Source of the DNA: a virus
DNA: 58,897 nucleotides
Direction: 5' to 3' (one strand)
Virus record (IMG/VR): IMGVR_UViG_3300042914_000556
Location: 1-58,897 of that record
The first letter of the stretch is position 1. The number at the start of each line of letters is the position of its first letter. Made by a program: the position numbers and the translations under genes. Positions 12,186 through 21,395 of this stretch are shown here, one piece after another. Under the pieces are notes generated by a model. It was not told the origin of the DNA. It did no database searches and saw nothing but the letters and a program-made list of their open reading frames with translations.

Positions 12186-14026
12186 ATATATACACAGTTG
12201 ACTTCGAGACGTACTATGACAAGGACTACTCCCTGTCGAAGATACAGACTGACGCGTACATCAAAGACCCACGATTCGAAGTCGTGGGTGTATGCGTTAA
12301 ATTAAATGACGAGAAACCTGTGTGGTTCTCAGGCACGTTCGACGAGACGCACGATTGGCTATGGGGTAACTTCGACTGGGCGAACTCCGCCGTGCGGTGT
12401 CACAACACCATGTTCGATGGGTTCATCATGACGCATCGATTCGGTATCAGACCGAAGCTGTGGATGGACACACTCGCGCAAGCCCGCATGCTGTACCCAT
12501 ACCTGCCATCGCATAGCCTTGCGTCGATGGCGAAATACTTTGGTCTTACCGACAAAGGCACTGCGGTGACGAACGCACTAGGCATACGCCGCGAAGCGTT
12601 TAGCCCGTACGGGCTGGAGCAATACGCAGAGTACTGCAAGCACGACACCAACTTGTGTGCAGAGATGGGCAGCAAGATGGATGAGTTCACCCCTGCGCTG
12701 GAGACACGCCTGATCGATATGACGGTGCGTATGTTCACTGAGCCGATGCTGGTGGGTGACATAGCCAAGATGAAGGAACTCCACCAGAACGAGGTAGACC
12801 GCAAGACAACCTTGCTGAACACCGCGATGGTCGAGCGGGCAGAGATCATGTCCAACGACAAGTTCGCCGCGCGCTTGGAGTCGTACGGGGTATCGCCACC
12901 CATGAAGGAGAGCAAGGCAACAGGCAAGCAAACCTTCGCGTTCGCCAAGTCAGACAAAGAGTTTACTGACCTACTTAACCATGACATACCCGAGGTACAG
13001 GCGCTGGTGGCTGCACGGCTGGGGGTCAAGACAACGATTGCCGAGACACGTGCGCTGAAGTTTGTCGAGATGGCAGAGCGTGGAGCCTTGCCGGTGTACT
13101 TGAACTTCTGGGGCGCGAAGACCACAGGGCGGTACTCAGGCGGCAACCAAGTGAACTGGCAGAACTTACCCGCGCGGGGTATCTCTGCGGGGCTGCGTGA
13201 CGCATTGCTTGCGCCCGAGGGGCACACGGTACTGGTGGGTGACTCATCCAACATCGAGCTACGCATGGTCATGGCGCTAGCAGGACAGTGGGATGTGGTG
13301 CAGAAGTTGGCCGATGGCGTTGATCTGTATTGCGATTTCGCAAGTAAGTTGTTCGGCAGAACAATCACCAAAGCAGATAAGGCTGAACGGTTTCTTGGCA
13401 AAACCGCGATGCTCGGGTTACAGTACGGAGCGGGAGCCCCGCGCTTTCAGGAGATGGTCCGCCTTGCTTCTCGGCAAGACCCGAGTGTGCAAGAGATCGA
13501 CATCAACCGTGCCTACGCCATCGTTGACTTATACAGGCAGGTTCACCCAGAGGTGGTGCAGTTGTGGGAGAGATGTCAGAACGCCATCTTGCCGGACATT
13601 GCGAACGGGTGTAGTCTTCTTAACGTCGATGTGAACGGTTGGTTCATCACACAGAAGAGCGGCTTCGGTCGCCCGGGTGAGCCGGGGGTGGTGTACCATG
13701 ACTTGCAGTACAACCCACGTTCGAAGGAATGGACGTACCTGATGGGTCGCCAGCGGGTGCGCATCTACGGACCGAAGGTTGTAGAAAATTTATCGCAGCA
13801 TGCTGCAATGCGCGTCGTTATGTGGCAGACTGCACGTATCAACGAGAAGTACCCAGTCAAGTTGTCGGTTCATGATGAAGCAGTGACGGTCCCCAAGACC
13901 GAAGAAATTACTCAAGCACGTGCGTACATGGAAGAGTGCCTATCGCTAGCGCCCAAGTGGTGCCGTGATAAGTTACCGTTAGCTTGTGAGACTGGGATAG
14001 GGAATAGTTATGGCGATGCTAAATAA
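12182..14026 (+). CDS. DNA polymerase, family A, 614 aa
   Basis: Replicative phage polymerase of the DNA polymerase I type. Exonuclease motifs: DFE (residues 7-9) and HNTMFDGF around 77-84, with YCKHD near 150-155. Polymerase motif A is GDSSNIELRM near 352-361, motif B KTAMLGLQYG near 406-415, and motif C VHDEA near 562-566. No 5'-3' exonuclease domain is present, as in phage enzymes of this kind. The ATG at 12182 overlaps the previous stop; longer reading-frame extensions lack support. Both activities look intact. Confidence 0.93.
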   Translation: MNIYTVDFETYYDKDYSLSKIQTDAYIKDPRFEVVGVCVKLNDEKPVWFSGTFDETHDWLWGNFDWANSAVRCHNTMFDGFIMTHRFGIRPKLWMDTLAQARMLYPYLPSHSLASMAKYFGLTDKGTAVTNALGIRREAFSPYGLEQYAEYCKHDTNLCAEMGSKMDEFTPALETRLIDMTVRMFTEPMLVGDIAKMKELHQNEVDRKTTLLNTAMVERAEIMSNDKFAARLESYGVSPPMKESKATGKQTFAFAKSDKEFTDLLNHDIPEVQALVAARLGVKTTIAETRALKFVEMAERGALPVYLNFWGAKTTGRYSGGNQVNWQNLPARGISAGLRDALLAPEGHTVLVGDSSNIELRMVMALAGQWDVVQKLADGVDLYCDFASKLFGRTITKADKAERFLGKTAMLGLQYGAGAPRFQEMVRLASRQDPSVQEIDINRAYAIVDLYRQVHPEVVQLWERCQNAILPDIANGCSLLNVDVNGWFITQKSGFGRPGEPGVVYHDLQYNPRSKEWTYLMGRQRVRIYGPKVVENLSQHAAMRVVMWQTARINEKYPVKLSVHDEAVTVPKTEEITQARAYMEECLSLAPKWCRDKLPLACETGIGNSYGDAK

Positions 14027-14038
14027 CATGGAGATGTA

Positions 14039-14731
14039 ATGACCAAAGTAATGCCCTTGTCTTTCAGTAGGTTGTCTACGTTCGAGCAATGCCCTGCGCA
14101 GTTCGATTATCTGTACGTATCTAAACGTGTGGTTAACCAAAGCAACGAGCATTCAGACTACGGTGATCGAGTGCACAAGGTACTCGAAGCCAAAGGCAAG
14201 GGAGAGTTAGACGAGACAGCGCTATCCGCAGAAGGGCAGCAAACGATTGAGCGGTGGGGTGCGCTGGTTGACAAAGTTATTTCCAGATCGGGAGATAAAT
14301 ACTTTGAACACCAAATGGCAGTTAACCGAAATCTTGAGCCAGTCGAATGGTTCGCGCCCGATGTATGGATTCGTTCTATTGCCGATGTGTTGGTTGTTGA
14401 TGGCGCAACGGCGTATTGCCTTGACTATAAGACGGGTAAGGTTAAGGAGAATCCGACGCAGCTACAACTATTTGCGGCAATGGTGTTCTGGCATTTCCCG
14501 GATGTACAGACGGTCAAAACGTCATTCATCTGGTTGAAGTTTGACGAAGTGACTAACTCAAAGTACGAACGTAGGTTTCTTGGCGCACTGTGGAGCGCAC
14601 TGGAGCCTCGCTTTGACAAAGTGCAGGAAGTGATTAACCTCGGTGTGTTCGAGACAAAACCATCAGGGCTATGTCCTTGGTGCGCAGCTAAAGAAATTTG
14701 TCCTGACGCGAGACTGAAAGGGAGACGATGA
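14039..14731 (+). CDS. PD-(D/E)XK nuclease, Cas4/RecB-like, 230 aa
   Basis: Nuclease of the PDDEXK_1 type. The N-terminus SFSRLSTFEQCPAQFDYLY is the typical entry motif with the first Cys. The catalytic core is CLDYKTGK (D-x-K near residues 127-135) followed by QLQLFA. The C-terminus has CPWCAAKEICPDA, so four Cys could hold an Fe-S cluster as in Cas4/AddB-type enzymes. Probably acts in end resection or recombination together with the polymerase and helicase beside it. GGAGATG precedes the ATG; the stop overlaps the next start. Confidence 0.88.
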   Translation: MTKVMPLSFSRLSTFEQCPAQFDYLYVSKRVVNQSNEHSDYGDRVHKVLEAKGKGELDETALSAEGQQTIERWGALVDKVISRSGDKYFEHQMAVNRNLEPVEWFAPDVWIRSIADVLVVDGATAYCLDYKTGKVKENPTQLQLFAAMVFWHFPDVQTVKTSFIWLKFDEVTNSKYERRFLGALWSALEPRFDKVQEVINLGVFETKPSGLCPWCAAKEICPDARLKGRR

Positions 14732-15030
14732 AGAATGAAGGCGATGTGAAGAAGTTTGTAAGGGCGGTACTGAAAGATACACAGAAGTGCTACTGGTTTA
14801 TGCCCCCCGCTAACGGGTTCGGGCGCGCAGGAATCCCAGACTTTGTTGGCTGGGTGAACGGCAATGCGTTCGCTATCGAGACTAAGTTCGGTAGGGGCGA
14901 GTGCACCGCCAATCAGTTACGTGAGATTGAAGCTGGCACACAAGCCGGTGCAAAAGTGTGGATTGTTCGAGAGACTTCTGCGGAAGCGTGGAAGTCAGAA
15001 TTTTTAGGCTGGGTAGCAATATGCTCGTAA
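14728..15030 (+). CDS. VRR-NUC domain nuclease, 100 aa
   Basis: Small stand-alone VRR-NUC endonuclease. The core GIPDFVGWVNG and AIETKFG (residues about 33-54) carry the Asp and the E-x-K of the PD-(D/E)XK fold, and QLREIEAGTQAGAKVWIVR follows as in the family. Such enzymes, often next to SNF2-type helicases in phages, cut branched or flap DNA. The start overlaps the preceding stop (ATGA), and the end overlaps the helicase start by ten bases. Confidence 0.9.
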   Translation: MKNEGDVKKFVRAVLKDTQKCYWFMPPANGFGRAGIPDFVGWVNGNAFAIETKFGRGECTANQLREIEAGTQAGAKVWIVRETSAEAWKSEFLGWVAICS

Positions 15031-16571
15031 TACCTGACAAACGTAAGATCATTATCAACAGCAATGAAAACAATGCGATCACGCAGTGCATTCCTCACGC
15101 AAAAACTTTTCACCATAACGGCGACGAGTTGCTTGCTATGCCTTATGGCGTGGACGAGTCTATGGTTCTTAGGAATCTTGGCTTTAGTGTTCCTCCACCT
15201 ATTTCTCAGTACTACAGCTACCCGGGCAGGTTTTCGCCCATGGATCACCAGAAGGAGACAGCAGCTTTTCTTACCACGCACAAACGGGCGCTGTGTCTAA
15301 ACGCCCCGGGCACTGGCAAGTCCATCAGTGCGTTGTGGGCTGCGGACTTCTTACTCGAAGAGCGGGCAGCGAAGAAGGTATTGATCGTCGCGCCGTTGTC
15401 CACGCTACAGGTGGTGTGGGGCAGAGAGATCATGTACAACTTCCCGCATCGCAGCTTCGTGATCTGCGTGGGTGGTAAGGAGAAACGACAGAAGCTGCTG
15501 TCGCAGACGGGTGTGCAGTATGTGATCATCAACCATGATGGGTTCACCAACATGCACTCGGACTTGAACGACTTCGACGTGGTGATCTACGACGAGGCGA
15601 CTGCGCTTAAGTCACCAAGTTCCCAGCGGTATAAGATATTTGCTAAGTGGATGCAGAAGCACCAGCCTTGGCTGTGGATGCTGACCGGTACGCCCATCTC
15701 GCAGACACCAGCAGACGCATGGACACTGGCACGACTGATCGACTCGCCCAACGTACCGAAGAGCTACACCACGTTCAAAGACTTGGTGATGAAGAAGGTG
15801 TCTACGTTCCGCTGGGTGCCGAGAGAGGACGCGCTTGAGACATGCAAGAAAGTCTTACAGCCGTCGATCAGGTATTCACTGGACGAGTGCAAAGACTTGC
15901 CAGAGACAAACTTCATAGGCAGAAAGACAACGCTAACAAAACAGCAAGAGAAAGCGTTTAAAGAAATGAAAGACAAAGCCGTGACGGTGTTTGCGGCAGG
16001 TGAGGTAGCTGCGCCCAACGCTGCGGTTATGTTGAGTAAGCTGCTGCAGATTAGCTGCGGCGTTGTGTATGGTGACACCGGCCCGATTGCCATCGACGCG
16101 GCAGAGCGGTATAATACGCTTACTGAATTACTTGATGAGATCGGCGACAAGGCGATCATCTTCGTACCACTGAAGGGTGTCCAGTTGTGGTTGCGAGATA
16201 AACTTGTTGCTGATGGTTACGATGTAGCTATGGTTAACGGTGACACAAGCAAGTCAGATCGCAATCAGATATTCAACGACTTTCAACACACAGATAAACC
16301 CAAGATATTACTGGCACATCCGAAGGTAGCAGCACACGGTCTTACACTTACTAGAGCAAGAGATATTATTTGGTTCGCACCAATCTATTCACTCGAGCAA
16401 TACGAACAGGCAAACGCACGTATTCGCCGGATCACTACGACCGGCAAAACAACTGTGTGGCACATCTACGCCACCAGCTTCGAGGCAGAGCTGTACCGCC
16501 GACTGCGCGCGAAGCAAAACACTTTGGCGGAATTTTTGACGCTGGTTCGTGGCGTCAACAGTGACGATTAA
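15021..16571 (+). CDS. SNF2-type (superfamily 2) DNA helicase, 516 aa
   Basis: Walker A NAPGTGKSISAL (about residues 95-106), DEAT box VVIYDEATALKS near 188-199, motif III LTGTPISQTP near 220-230, and C-terminal helicase motifs ending QANARIRRITTTGKTTVWHIYA. Probably remodels or unwinds replication and recombination intermediates, with the VRR-NUC nuclease as partner. The ATG at 15021 overlaps the nuclease gene. Confidence 0.92.
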   Translation: MLVIPDKRKIIINSNENNAITQCIPHAKTFHHNGDELLAMPYGVDESMVLRNLGFSVPPPISQYYSYPGRFSPMDHQKETAAFLTTHKRALCLNAPGTGKSISALWAADFLLEERAAKKVLIVAPLSTLQVVWGREIMYNFPHRSFVICVGGKEKRQKLLSQTGVQYVIINHDGFTNMHSDLNDFDVVIYDEATALKSPSSQRYKIFAKWMQKHQPWLWMLTGTPISQTPADAWTLARLIDSPNVPKSYTTFKDLVMKKVSTFRWVPREDALETCKKVLQPSIRYSLDECKDLPETNFIGRKTTLTKQQEKAFKEMKDKAVTVFAAGEVAAPNAAVMLSKLLQISCGVVYGDTGPIAIDAAERYNTLTELLDEIGDKAIIFVPLKGVQLWLRDKLVADGYDVAMVNGDTSKSDRNQIFNDFQHTDKPKILLAHPKVAAHGLTLTRARDIIWFAPIYSLEQYEQANARIRRITTTGKTTVWHIYATSFEAELYRRLRAKQNTLAEFLTLVRGVNSDD

Positions 16572-16587
16572 ATAGTTAGGAGGTAGT

Positions 16588-16980
16588 ATGAATTACGAAC
16601 TCGCTGCAGAGCGGTATCTGCATGTGCGCGCGGAGATCGAAGCACTTGATCGAGCACACAAAGCAGACCGCGCTAAGTTGTCTTTAAAACTTCAGGCGCT
16701 GGAGAGTTGGTTTACAGCCAAGGCGCAGGAAGATGGACTAGACACGGTGAAAACTCCGTTGGGTACGGGGTACTGGTCAACGCACCACACGGCCACCGTT
16801 GCGTCCCGCGAAGCCTTCTTTAGCTACTGCAAAGCAAACGATACATGGGATATGGTCGAGGCCCGTGCATCGAAGTCTGGTGTGAAGAGCTACGTGCAAG
16901 AACACGGAACTCCTCCTCCGGGCGTTGATTTCTCGTCCACACGTGTGTTTAATTTTCGCAAATCTCAAAACAAGGAGTAA
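16588..16980 (+). CDS. Conserved-type hypothetical protein, 130 aa
   Basis: AGGAGG lies before the ATG. The N-terminal 50 residues form a probable coiled coil (EIEALDRAHKADRAKLSLKLQALESWF); the rest is a compact domain with TPLGTGYWSTHHTATVASREAFF. The layout recalls phage Gp157/Gam-like nuclease-protecting proteins, but the match is weak. Its place between helicase and SSB-like gene suggests DNA metabolism. Confidence 0.65.
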   Translation: MNYELAAERYLHVRAEIEALDRAHKADRAKLSLKLQALESWFTAKAQEDGLDTVKTPLGTGYWSTHHTATVASREAFFSYCKANDTWDMVEARASKSGVKSYVQEHGTPPPGVDFSSTRVFNFRKSQNKE

Positions 16981-16984
16981 ATAA

Positions 16985-17212
16985 ATGGACAACCAACAGC
17001 CAAAAATACATGGGTACAGAGAGCTAAACGAAAAAGAAATAGCTGCGATTAACGACATAAAACATGCAGCGGAGCAGATAGAGATTCTAATTGAGTCGCT
17101 TGTAGCCAGACCTATAAACACTGACGCTAGGTGGCTAGCAATAGGCAAGACTGAATTGCAGCAAGGATTCATGGCGCTCACCCGTGCTGTAGCCCAACCA
17201 ACAACTTTTTAA
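16985..17212 (+). CDS. Acb2/Tad1-type hairpin protein (candidate anti-CBASS/anti-Thoeris), 75 aa
   Basis: The pattern KIHGYRELNEKEIAAINDIK, then RWLAIGKTELQQGFMALTRAVAQPT resembles the small helical hairpin family now linked to Acb2 (anti-CBASS) and Tad1 (anti-Thoeris) sponges, which bind cyclic nucleotide or gcADPR signals and so block host immunity. The identification rests on my memory of the family pattern, not on a search. No extra domain is present. AAGGAG lies upstream, overlapping the previous gene's end. It sits in the replication operon, which would give early expression as expected for a counter-defence factor. Confidence 0.65.
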   Translation: MDNQQPKIHGYRELNEKEIAAINDIKHAAEQIEILIESLVARPINTDARWLAIGKTELQQGFMALTRAVAQPTTF

Positions 17213-17222
17213 GGAGTGACTC

Positions 17223-18113
17223 ATGAGCAACATAACCACAGTACCAGCGCACATTGCAGCCCGTATCGCAGCCCGCCAACAAGCGGGTATTAAATCTTCA
17301 ATCACAGCCGCGCTTGTTAAAGACGGCGTAAACATCCCGCGTATTAGTATTCGTGCAGGGCGCTACCGCCTCGCAGAAGATGGTGTTGAGACTGTTGTCG
17401 GTACAGAGCTGGACACGATTATCGTGGGCTCAAACCCACGGGTATCCAAGGTGTTCTATGGCAAGGTGTTTGATGCCACGGCAACCGATGTCCGCCCAGA
17501 TTGCTGGTCGAATGATGGCTTAAAGCCTGACGCTGCCGTTGAATCCCCAGTGCACACAAGCTGCGCTGACTGCCCGAACAATGTTCTGGGCTCCAAGATA
17601 CTGCCGTCAGGGTCTAAGTCGAAGATGTGCGCAGACCAGCGGCACCTCGCAGTCGTACCTGCTGCGGACCCGACCAAGGTCTACAGTTTGACCGTGCCGG
17701 TGTCGGGCATGAAGGCGCTGCGCGAGTACGTCAAGGACTTGGACAACTACGGACTTGGCCCAGAGGATGTGATCACGGAACTTGGGTTCGACGACACTGC
17801 AAGTTATCCAAAAATTACGTTCAAGCGGAAGGGCTTTGTACCTGAGAAGGCATCCGACCGTGTGCAGGAGTTGATCGACAGTGAAGCTACCAAACTAGCA
17901 ACACGCCAAATCTCTCCGAGACAAGCAGGTCCTGCGCTTGCTGCGCCGCAGAAGGTAGCTGCCATTGCTGCCCCAGCGGTTGATGAGGCGTACGAAGAAG
18001 AGGTGGTAGCAGCGGCACCTGTTGCCAAAGCACCAAAAGAGAAGCCTGCAGTTGCGCCTGTGAAAGCCTCAGAAGAATTGTCGGCTAAGCTCGACAGTCT
18101 ATTCGACGAGTAA
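17223..18113 (+). CDS. Putative ssDNA-binding or replication accessory protein, 296 aa
   Basis: Conserved-looking protein with TSCADCPNN and, 14 residues on, KMCADQRHLAV (Cys near residues 117, 120 and 138, possibly metal binding), an Ala/Pro/Lys-rich linker (about 235-280) and an acidic tip SAKLDSLFDE. A flexible linker with an acidic tip is typical of SSB-type proteins that recruit partners, but there is no clear OB-fold motif I can name. AAGGAG is seven bases upstream. A terminator hairpin follows at 18136. Confidence 0.6.
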   Translation: MSNITTVPAHIAARIAARQQAGIKSSITAALVKDGVNIPRISIRAGRYRLAEDGVETVVGTELDTIIVGSNPRVSKVFYGKVFDATATDVRPDCWSNDGLKPDAAVESPVHTSCADCPNNVLGSKILPSGSKSKMCADQRHLAVVPAADPTKVYSLTVPVSGMKALREYVKDLDNYGLGPEDVITELGFDDTASYPKITFKRKGFVPEKASDRVQELIDSEATKLATRQISPRQAGPALAAPQKVAAIAAPAVDEAYEEEVVAAAPVAKAPKEKPAVAPVKASEELSAKLDSLFDE

Positions 18114-18135
18114 TAGAATAGGCCATAACAATGCG

Positions 18136-18156
18136 CCCCCGCTTCGGCGGGGGTTT
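18136..18156 (+). terminator. Hairpin with UUCG loop after SSB-like gene
   Basis: CCCCCGC-TTCG-GCGGGGG followed by TTTCTAT. The stem is strong but the T-run short, so partial read-through into the primase-helicase gene is likely. It could adjust relative expression. Confidence 0.75.
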
Positions 18157-18174
18157 CTATCTGAGGGCACGGAA

Positions 18175-21135
18175 TTGGATACTAAAAACTTTCTTACTCG
18201 CGTATTCGCCCAACAAAACGAACTAGTCATCTGCACACACAAGCCTGATCCATCAGGCCAGAATCCTCGTGGGTTCTTTTGGAATCGTGGCTCGTTCGCG
18301 AACATCGATGACGCAGTTACTGCGATTCACAAGTGGGATAAAGAAGCTGATACAACGCTGTACTTTGGCGTTGGTGCATTTGCAAACCACGGGTACATCG
18401 ATGACAAGGGAAAACAGAAGTGGTACAGAACACAAGACAAAGCCACGTTGTTCAAAACACTCGCACTTGATTTAGACATTGGCGAAGACAAGCCGTACGC
18501 AACACAGAAAGATGGATGGACTGCGCTGAGAACAGCGCTAGATAAGATTGGTATGCCGACACCGATGGTGATTTCATCGGGTAGAGGATTGCACTGCTAT
18601 TGGCCGTTGACTTCTGCGGTTGGTACTGCACACTGGGTTAAGGCTTCAACTGCGCTGCGTATCGCGCTCGAAGAGAACGGCGTGACAATCGACACGACGA
18701 AGATTCATGATCCGTCGATGGTGCTGCGCCCTGTTGGTACACACCACAAAAAGCAAACGCCGTGGAAGCTGGTCGAGTGCAAACTAGATTCACCTGACTT
18801 TGATCCGGTGCAGTTGTTCACGACACTGAAGCCATGGTTCGGCAAAGTAGCGAAGCTCGCACCGAAGAAAGCAGCACGTGGTGGTAGCAGTATCGCGGCT
18901 GCGATCATGAGTTCGAACGACGTACGCATCGATGTTGTCGCACAGCACTGCAAGCAGATCGCAGCGCTGATTGCTTCAGGTGGTGTGACGGATGCTGCTG
19001 GCATGGCGGTGACTGAGCCGTTGTGGCGGGGGTCGTTGGGTATTGCGAAGCATGCGGTTGATGTAGAGCAAGCTGTGATCATGTTAGCGGGCAAGCACCC
19101 TGACTTTGATTTACAAGACAGTCTCAACAAGATGGCGGGCTGGCGTGGCACAGGTCCTACGACATGCGCGAAGTTCGAACAGTTGTGTTCTGAAGGTTGC
19201 AGAGGTTGCCCCTACAAAGGCAAGATCACTAGCCCTGCGCAGTTGACATCGACAACGGTAACAACCGTAGAGATCGCAGGCGAAGAGCCGGTAAACATCG
19301 AGTTGCCACCGTCCTACGTAGAGCGTGACGGCAAGATTTTTAAAGAAACGAAAGTTAAGACTGAGGCTAAAGACGCGAACGGCAACGCAGTTGACGTTGA
19401 AACTACTGACTGGGAACTCACATCGCCATACCCCATGCACATCACTGGGGTGTACAAAGATTTCGTGTCGGGCAAAACTACCTTCCGACTAGCGATCAAA
19501 TACCCGATGACTGGGTGGAATGAAGAAGACCATGAGGTTGGTGTTATCGCTAGCATCGGCAAAGAGTTCTCTACGTTCCTATTAAATAGACAGGTGTTTA
19601 GCGTTAAGGGCGCAGGACTGCAGGAAAGACTACGGGGTTACTTGATGGATTACTTAACAATGGTGCAGAACCAGTCACCGACTGGTCTTGATTTCATTGC
19701 GTTCGGCTGGCAAGACGATGGCTCGTTCTTATGTGGGGAACAGATTATCGGCTCACCGACAGGCACTACAGCGCGTCGTTTGCGCGGCCCTGCTGCGCGG
19801 TATTCAGAGATCATCAAGACGCACGGCTCCCGCGATGAGTGGATTGCAGCGATGCAGATGCTGAACCATCAAGGCACACAGACACTGCGCTCGGCTGTGC
19901 TGCTGGCAACGGCAGGTATTGTAGGCAAGGTAGCAGGCAACGCGTGTTTGGTTGTGTCGATCTACTCAACAGAAACAACGACAGGTAAGTCGCTCTCGCT
20001 GATCGCTGCGAATAGTTTGATCGGTACACCGCGCGACCTGATGATGAATAAGAACGACACATCTAACGCGCTGTACAAGATTCGTGGGGTTCTGAATAAC
20101 TTACCGTGCACCATCGACGAGCTGACCACTGCAGATGACAGCGACATTGCTGACATGGCTTATGACCTGAGTCAGGGGCGTGAGAAGATCGCGATGACTA
20201 AAGAACGTGAGCTACGTGAGCCTGTGAAGTGGGATGGGCCGACACTGATCACGACCAACTTCTCGCTGCACCACAAGTTCGACAACGTGCGGACAAGCAA
20301 CGATCCGCTCAAGGCACGTACGCTGGAACTGCACCACCACGATAGATCGTTCATCTTGCCGGACGAGACAGGTTCGAGCAACGGCTACCGGTTCTTTGAT
20401 ATGGTCGCTAAGAACAACGGCTGGGCTTATCCTGAGCTTGTGAGCGAAGTCATTGAGATGGGCGGACCTGAGATAGTCTGGGAGCGTGGCAGCGCGGCGT
20501 TCCTGAAGAAGTTCAATTACATCTTCGAGCCTCAAGAGCGGTTCTTCCGCACCAGCATTATCGGCGCGTGGATCATGGGCAAGATCGGTGCTCGGCTCGG
20601 GCTGTTCCCGTTCGACATTGATGGGACAATCCAGTATCTACTAGCCCACGTGACGAAGATTAGAAAAGAAATGGCTGACTCACGGCAGGATGTGTTCGAC
20701 ACCATCGGGCAGTTCTTGCAGGAGCACAACGACCGACTGATCGAGGTCACCGAGGTGTATGGTTCTGGCAAAGAGCAAGTGCGGATTCCCGCTCCTGAGC
20801 GCGCTGTGGCGCGCCTGAAGGTGGTCTACGACAGCGCAACCCCAGTCATGCCCGGAAGCGTTTTGGCGATCAACCTGACGGCGTTCAAGCAGTGGCTGAA
20901 CAAAACTCAGGACGGGCTAGACCGCGTGGTGCGGGAACTGGAAGCTAGTAACGCATTGATCTCGGCAAGGGAGCGGGTTACCATATTCAAGGGGTGCACT
21001 AACAGAAACCCCGGGCAGGCGCATTGCATCATTGTTAACGTCAACCATCCTCGGTTTGTCGATGCGATCACCAGCACAACGGCACGGCAGCAGAGCCCCG
21101 TTACGTTGGCAGTACTGCAAGGCGCTGCGAGCTAG
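18175..21135 (+). CDS. AEP-type primase fused to DUF927 helicase, 986 aa
   Basis: The N-terminal region shows archaeo-eukaryotic primase signs: ALDLDIGED (near residue 97, D-x-D) and SSGRGLHCYW (near 135, the s-x-H motif). A Cys cluster (CSEGCRGCP near 340) may bind zinc. The C-terminal half is DUF927-like with Walker A STETTTGKS near 602-610 and downstream ATPase elements (TIDELTTAD, LITTNFS). It is likely the phage's primase-helicase. TTG start at 18175: GAGGG is seven bases upstream and the N-terminus looks conserved; no ATG is near. The preceding UUCG hairpin terminator separates it from the SSB-like gene. Confidence 0.85.
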   Translation: MDTKNFLTRVFAQQNELVICTHKPDPSGQNPRGFFWNRGSFANIDDAVTAIHKWDKEADTTLYFGVGAFANHGYIDDKGKQKWYRTQDKATLFKTLALDLDIGEDKPYATQKDGWTALRTALDKIGMPTPMVISSGRGLHCYWPLTSAVGTAHWVKASTALRIALEENGVTIDTTKIHDPSMVLRPVGTHHKKQTPWKLVECKLDSPDFDPVQLFTTLKPWFGKVAKLAPKKAARGGSSIAAAIMSSNDVRIDVVAQHCKQIAALIASGGVTDAAGMAVTEPLWRGSLGIAKHAVDVEQAVIMLAGKHPDFDLQDSLNKMAGWRGTGPTTCAKFEQLCSEGCRGCPYKGKITSPAQLTSTTVTTVEIAGEEPVNIELPPSYVERDGKIFKETKVKTEAKDANGNAVDVETTDWELTSPYPMHITGVYKDFVSGKTTFRLAIKYPMTGWNEEDHEVGVIASIGKEFSTFLLNRQVFSVKGAGLQERLRGYLMDYLTMVQNQSPTGLDFIAFGWQDDGSFLCGEQIIGSPTGTTARRLRGPAARYSEIIKTHGSRDEWIAAMQMLNHQGTQTLRSAVLLATAGIVGKVAGNACLVVSIYSTETTTGKSLSLIAANSLIGTPRDLMMNKNDTSNALYKIRGVLNNLPCTIDELTTADDSDIADMAYDLSQGREKIAMTKERELREPVKWDGPTLITTNFSLHHKFDNVRTSNDPLKARTLELHHHDRSFILPDETGSSNGYRFFDMVAKNNGWAYPELVSEVIEMGGPEIVWERGSAAFLKKFNYIFEPQERFFRTSIIGAWIMGKIGARLGLFPFDIDGTIQYLLAHVTKIRKEMADSRQDVFDTIGQFLQEHNDRLIEVTEVYGSGKEQVRIPAPERAVARLKVVYDSATPVMPGSVLAINLTAFKQWLNKTQDGLDRVVRELEASNALISARERVTIFKGCTNRNPGQAHCIIVNVNHPRFVDAITSTTARQQSPVTLAVLQGAAS

Positions 21136-21143
21136 GAGGCATC

Positions 21144-21395
21144 ATGCCACGGAACTATAAGACCGAGTACCAGAACTACCAAGGTACGGAAGAGCAAAAG
21201 AAAAACCGCGCTCAGCGTAACGCAGCGCGGCGGGAAATGGAACGTAAGGGCGCGGTGTCGAAGGGCGACGGCAAAGACGTTGACCATAAGCGGCCAATCG
21301 TCAAAGGGGGCGGCAACGGAAACGGGAACCTACGTGCAGTACCCGCCTCCGCCAATCGCTCATTCCCAAGAAACAAACGAGCCGGGATGAAGTAA
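21144..21395 (+). CDS. Small HNH-nuclease-like protein, 83 aa
   Basis: Residues 47-76 carry VDHKRPIVKGGGNGNGNLRAV and NRSFPR, matching the DHxxPxxxGGxNxxxNxxxxxxxxNRS pattern of short HNH proteins in phages. No CxxC zinc pair is seen. The N-terminus is basic. AGGAGG precedes the ATG. It is the last gene of the + arm and its stop touches the stop of the converging gene at 21396. Confidence 0.75.
   Translation: MPRNYKTEYQNYQGTEEQKKNRAQRNAARREMERKGAVSKGDGKDVDHKRPIVKGGGNGNGNLRAVPASANRSFPRNKRAGMK

Noticed and set aside
12400-13401. 333-codon antisense ORF in the DNA polymerase gene
   Set aside because: All polymerase motifs are on the + strand. The antisense product is Ser/Arg-rich without motifs, an effect of codon bias in the real gene.
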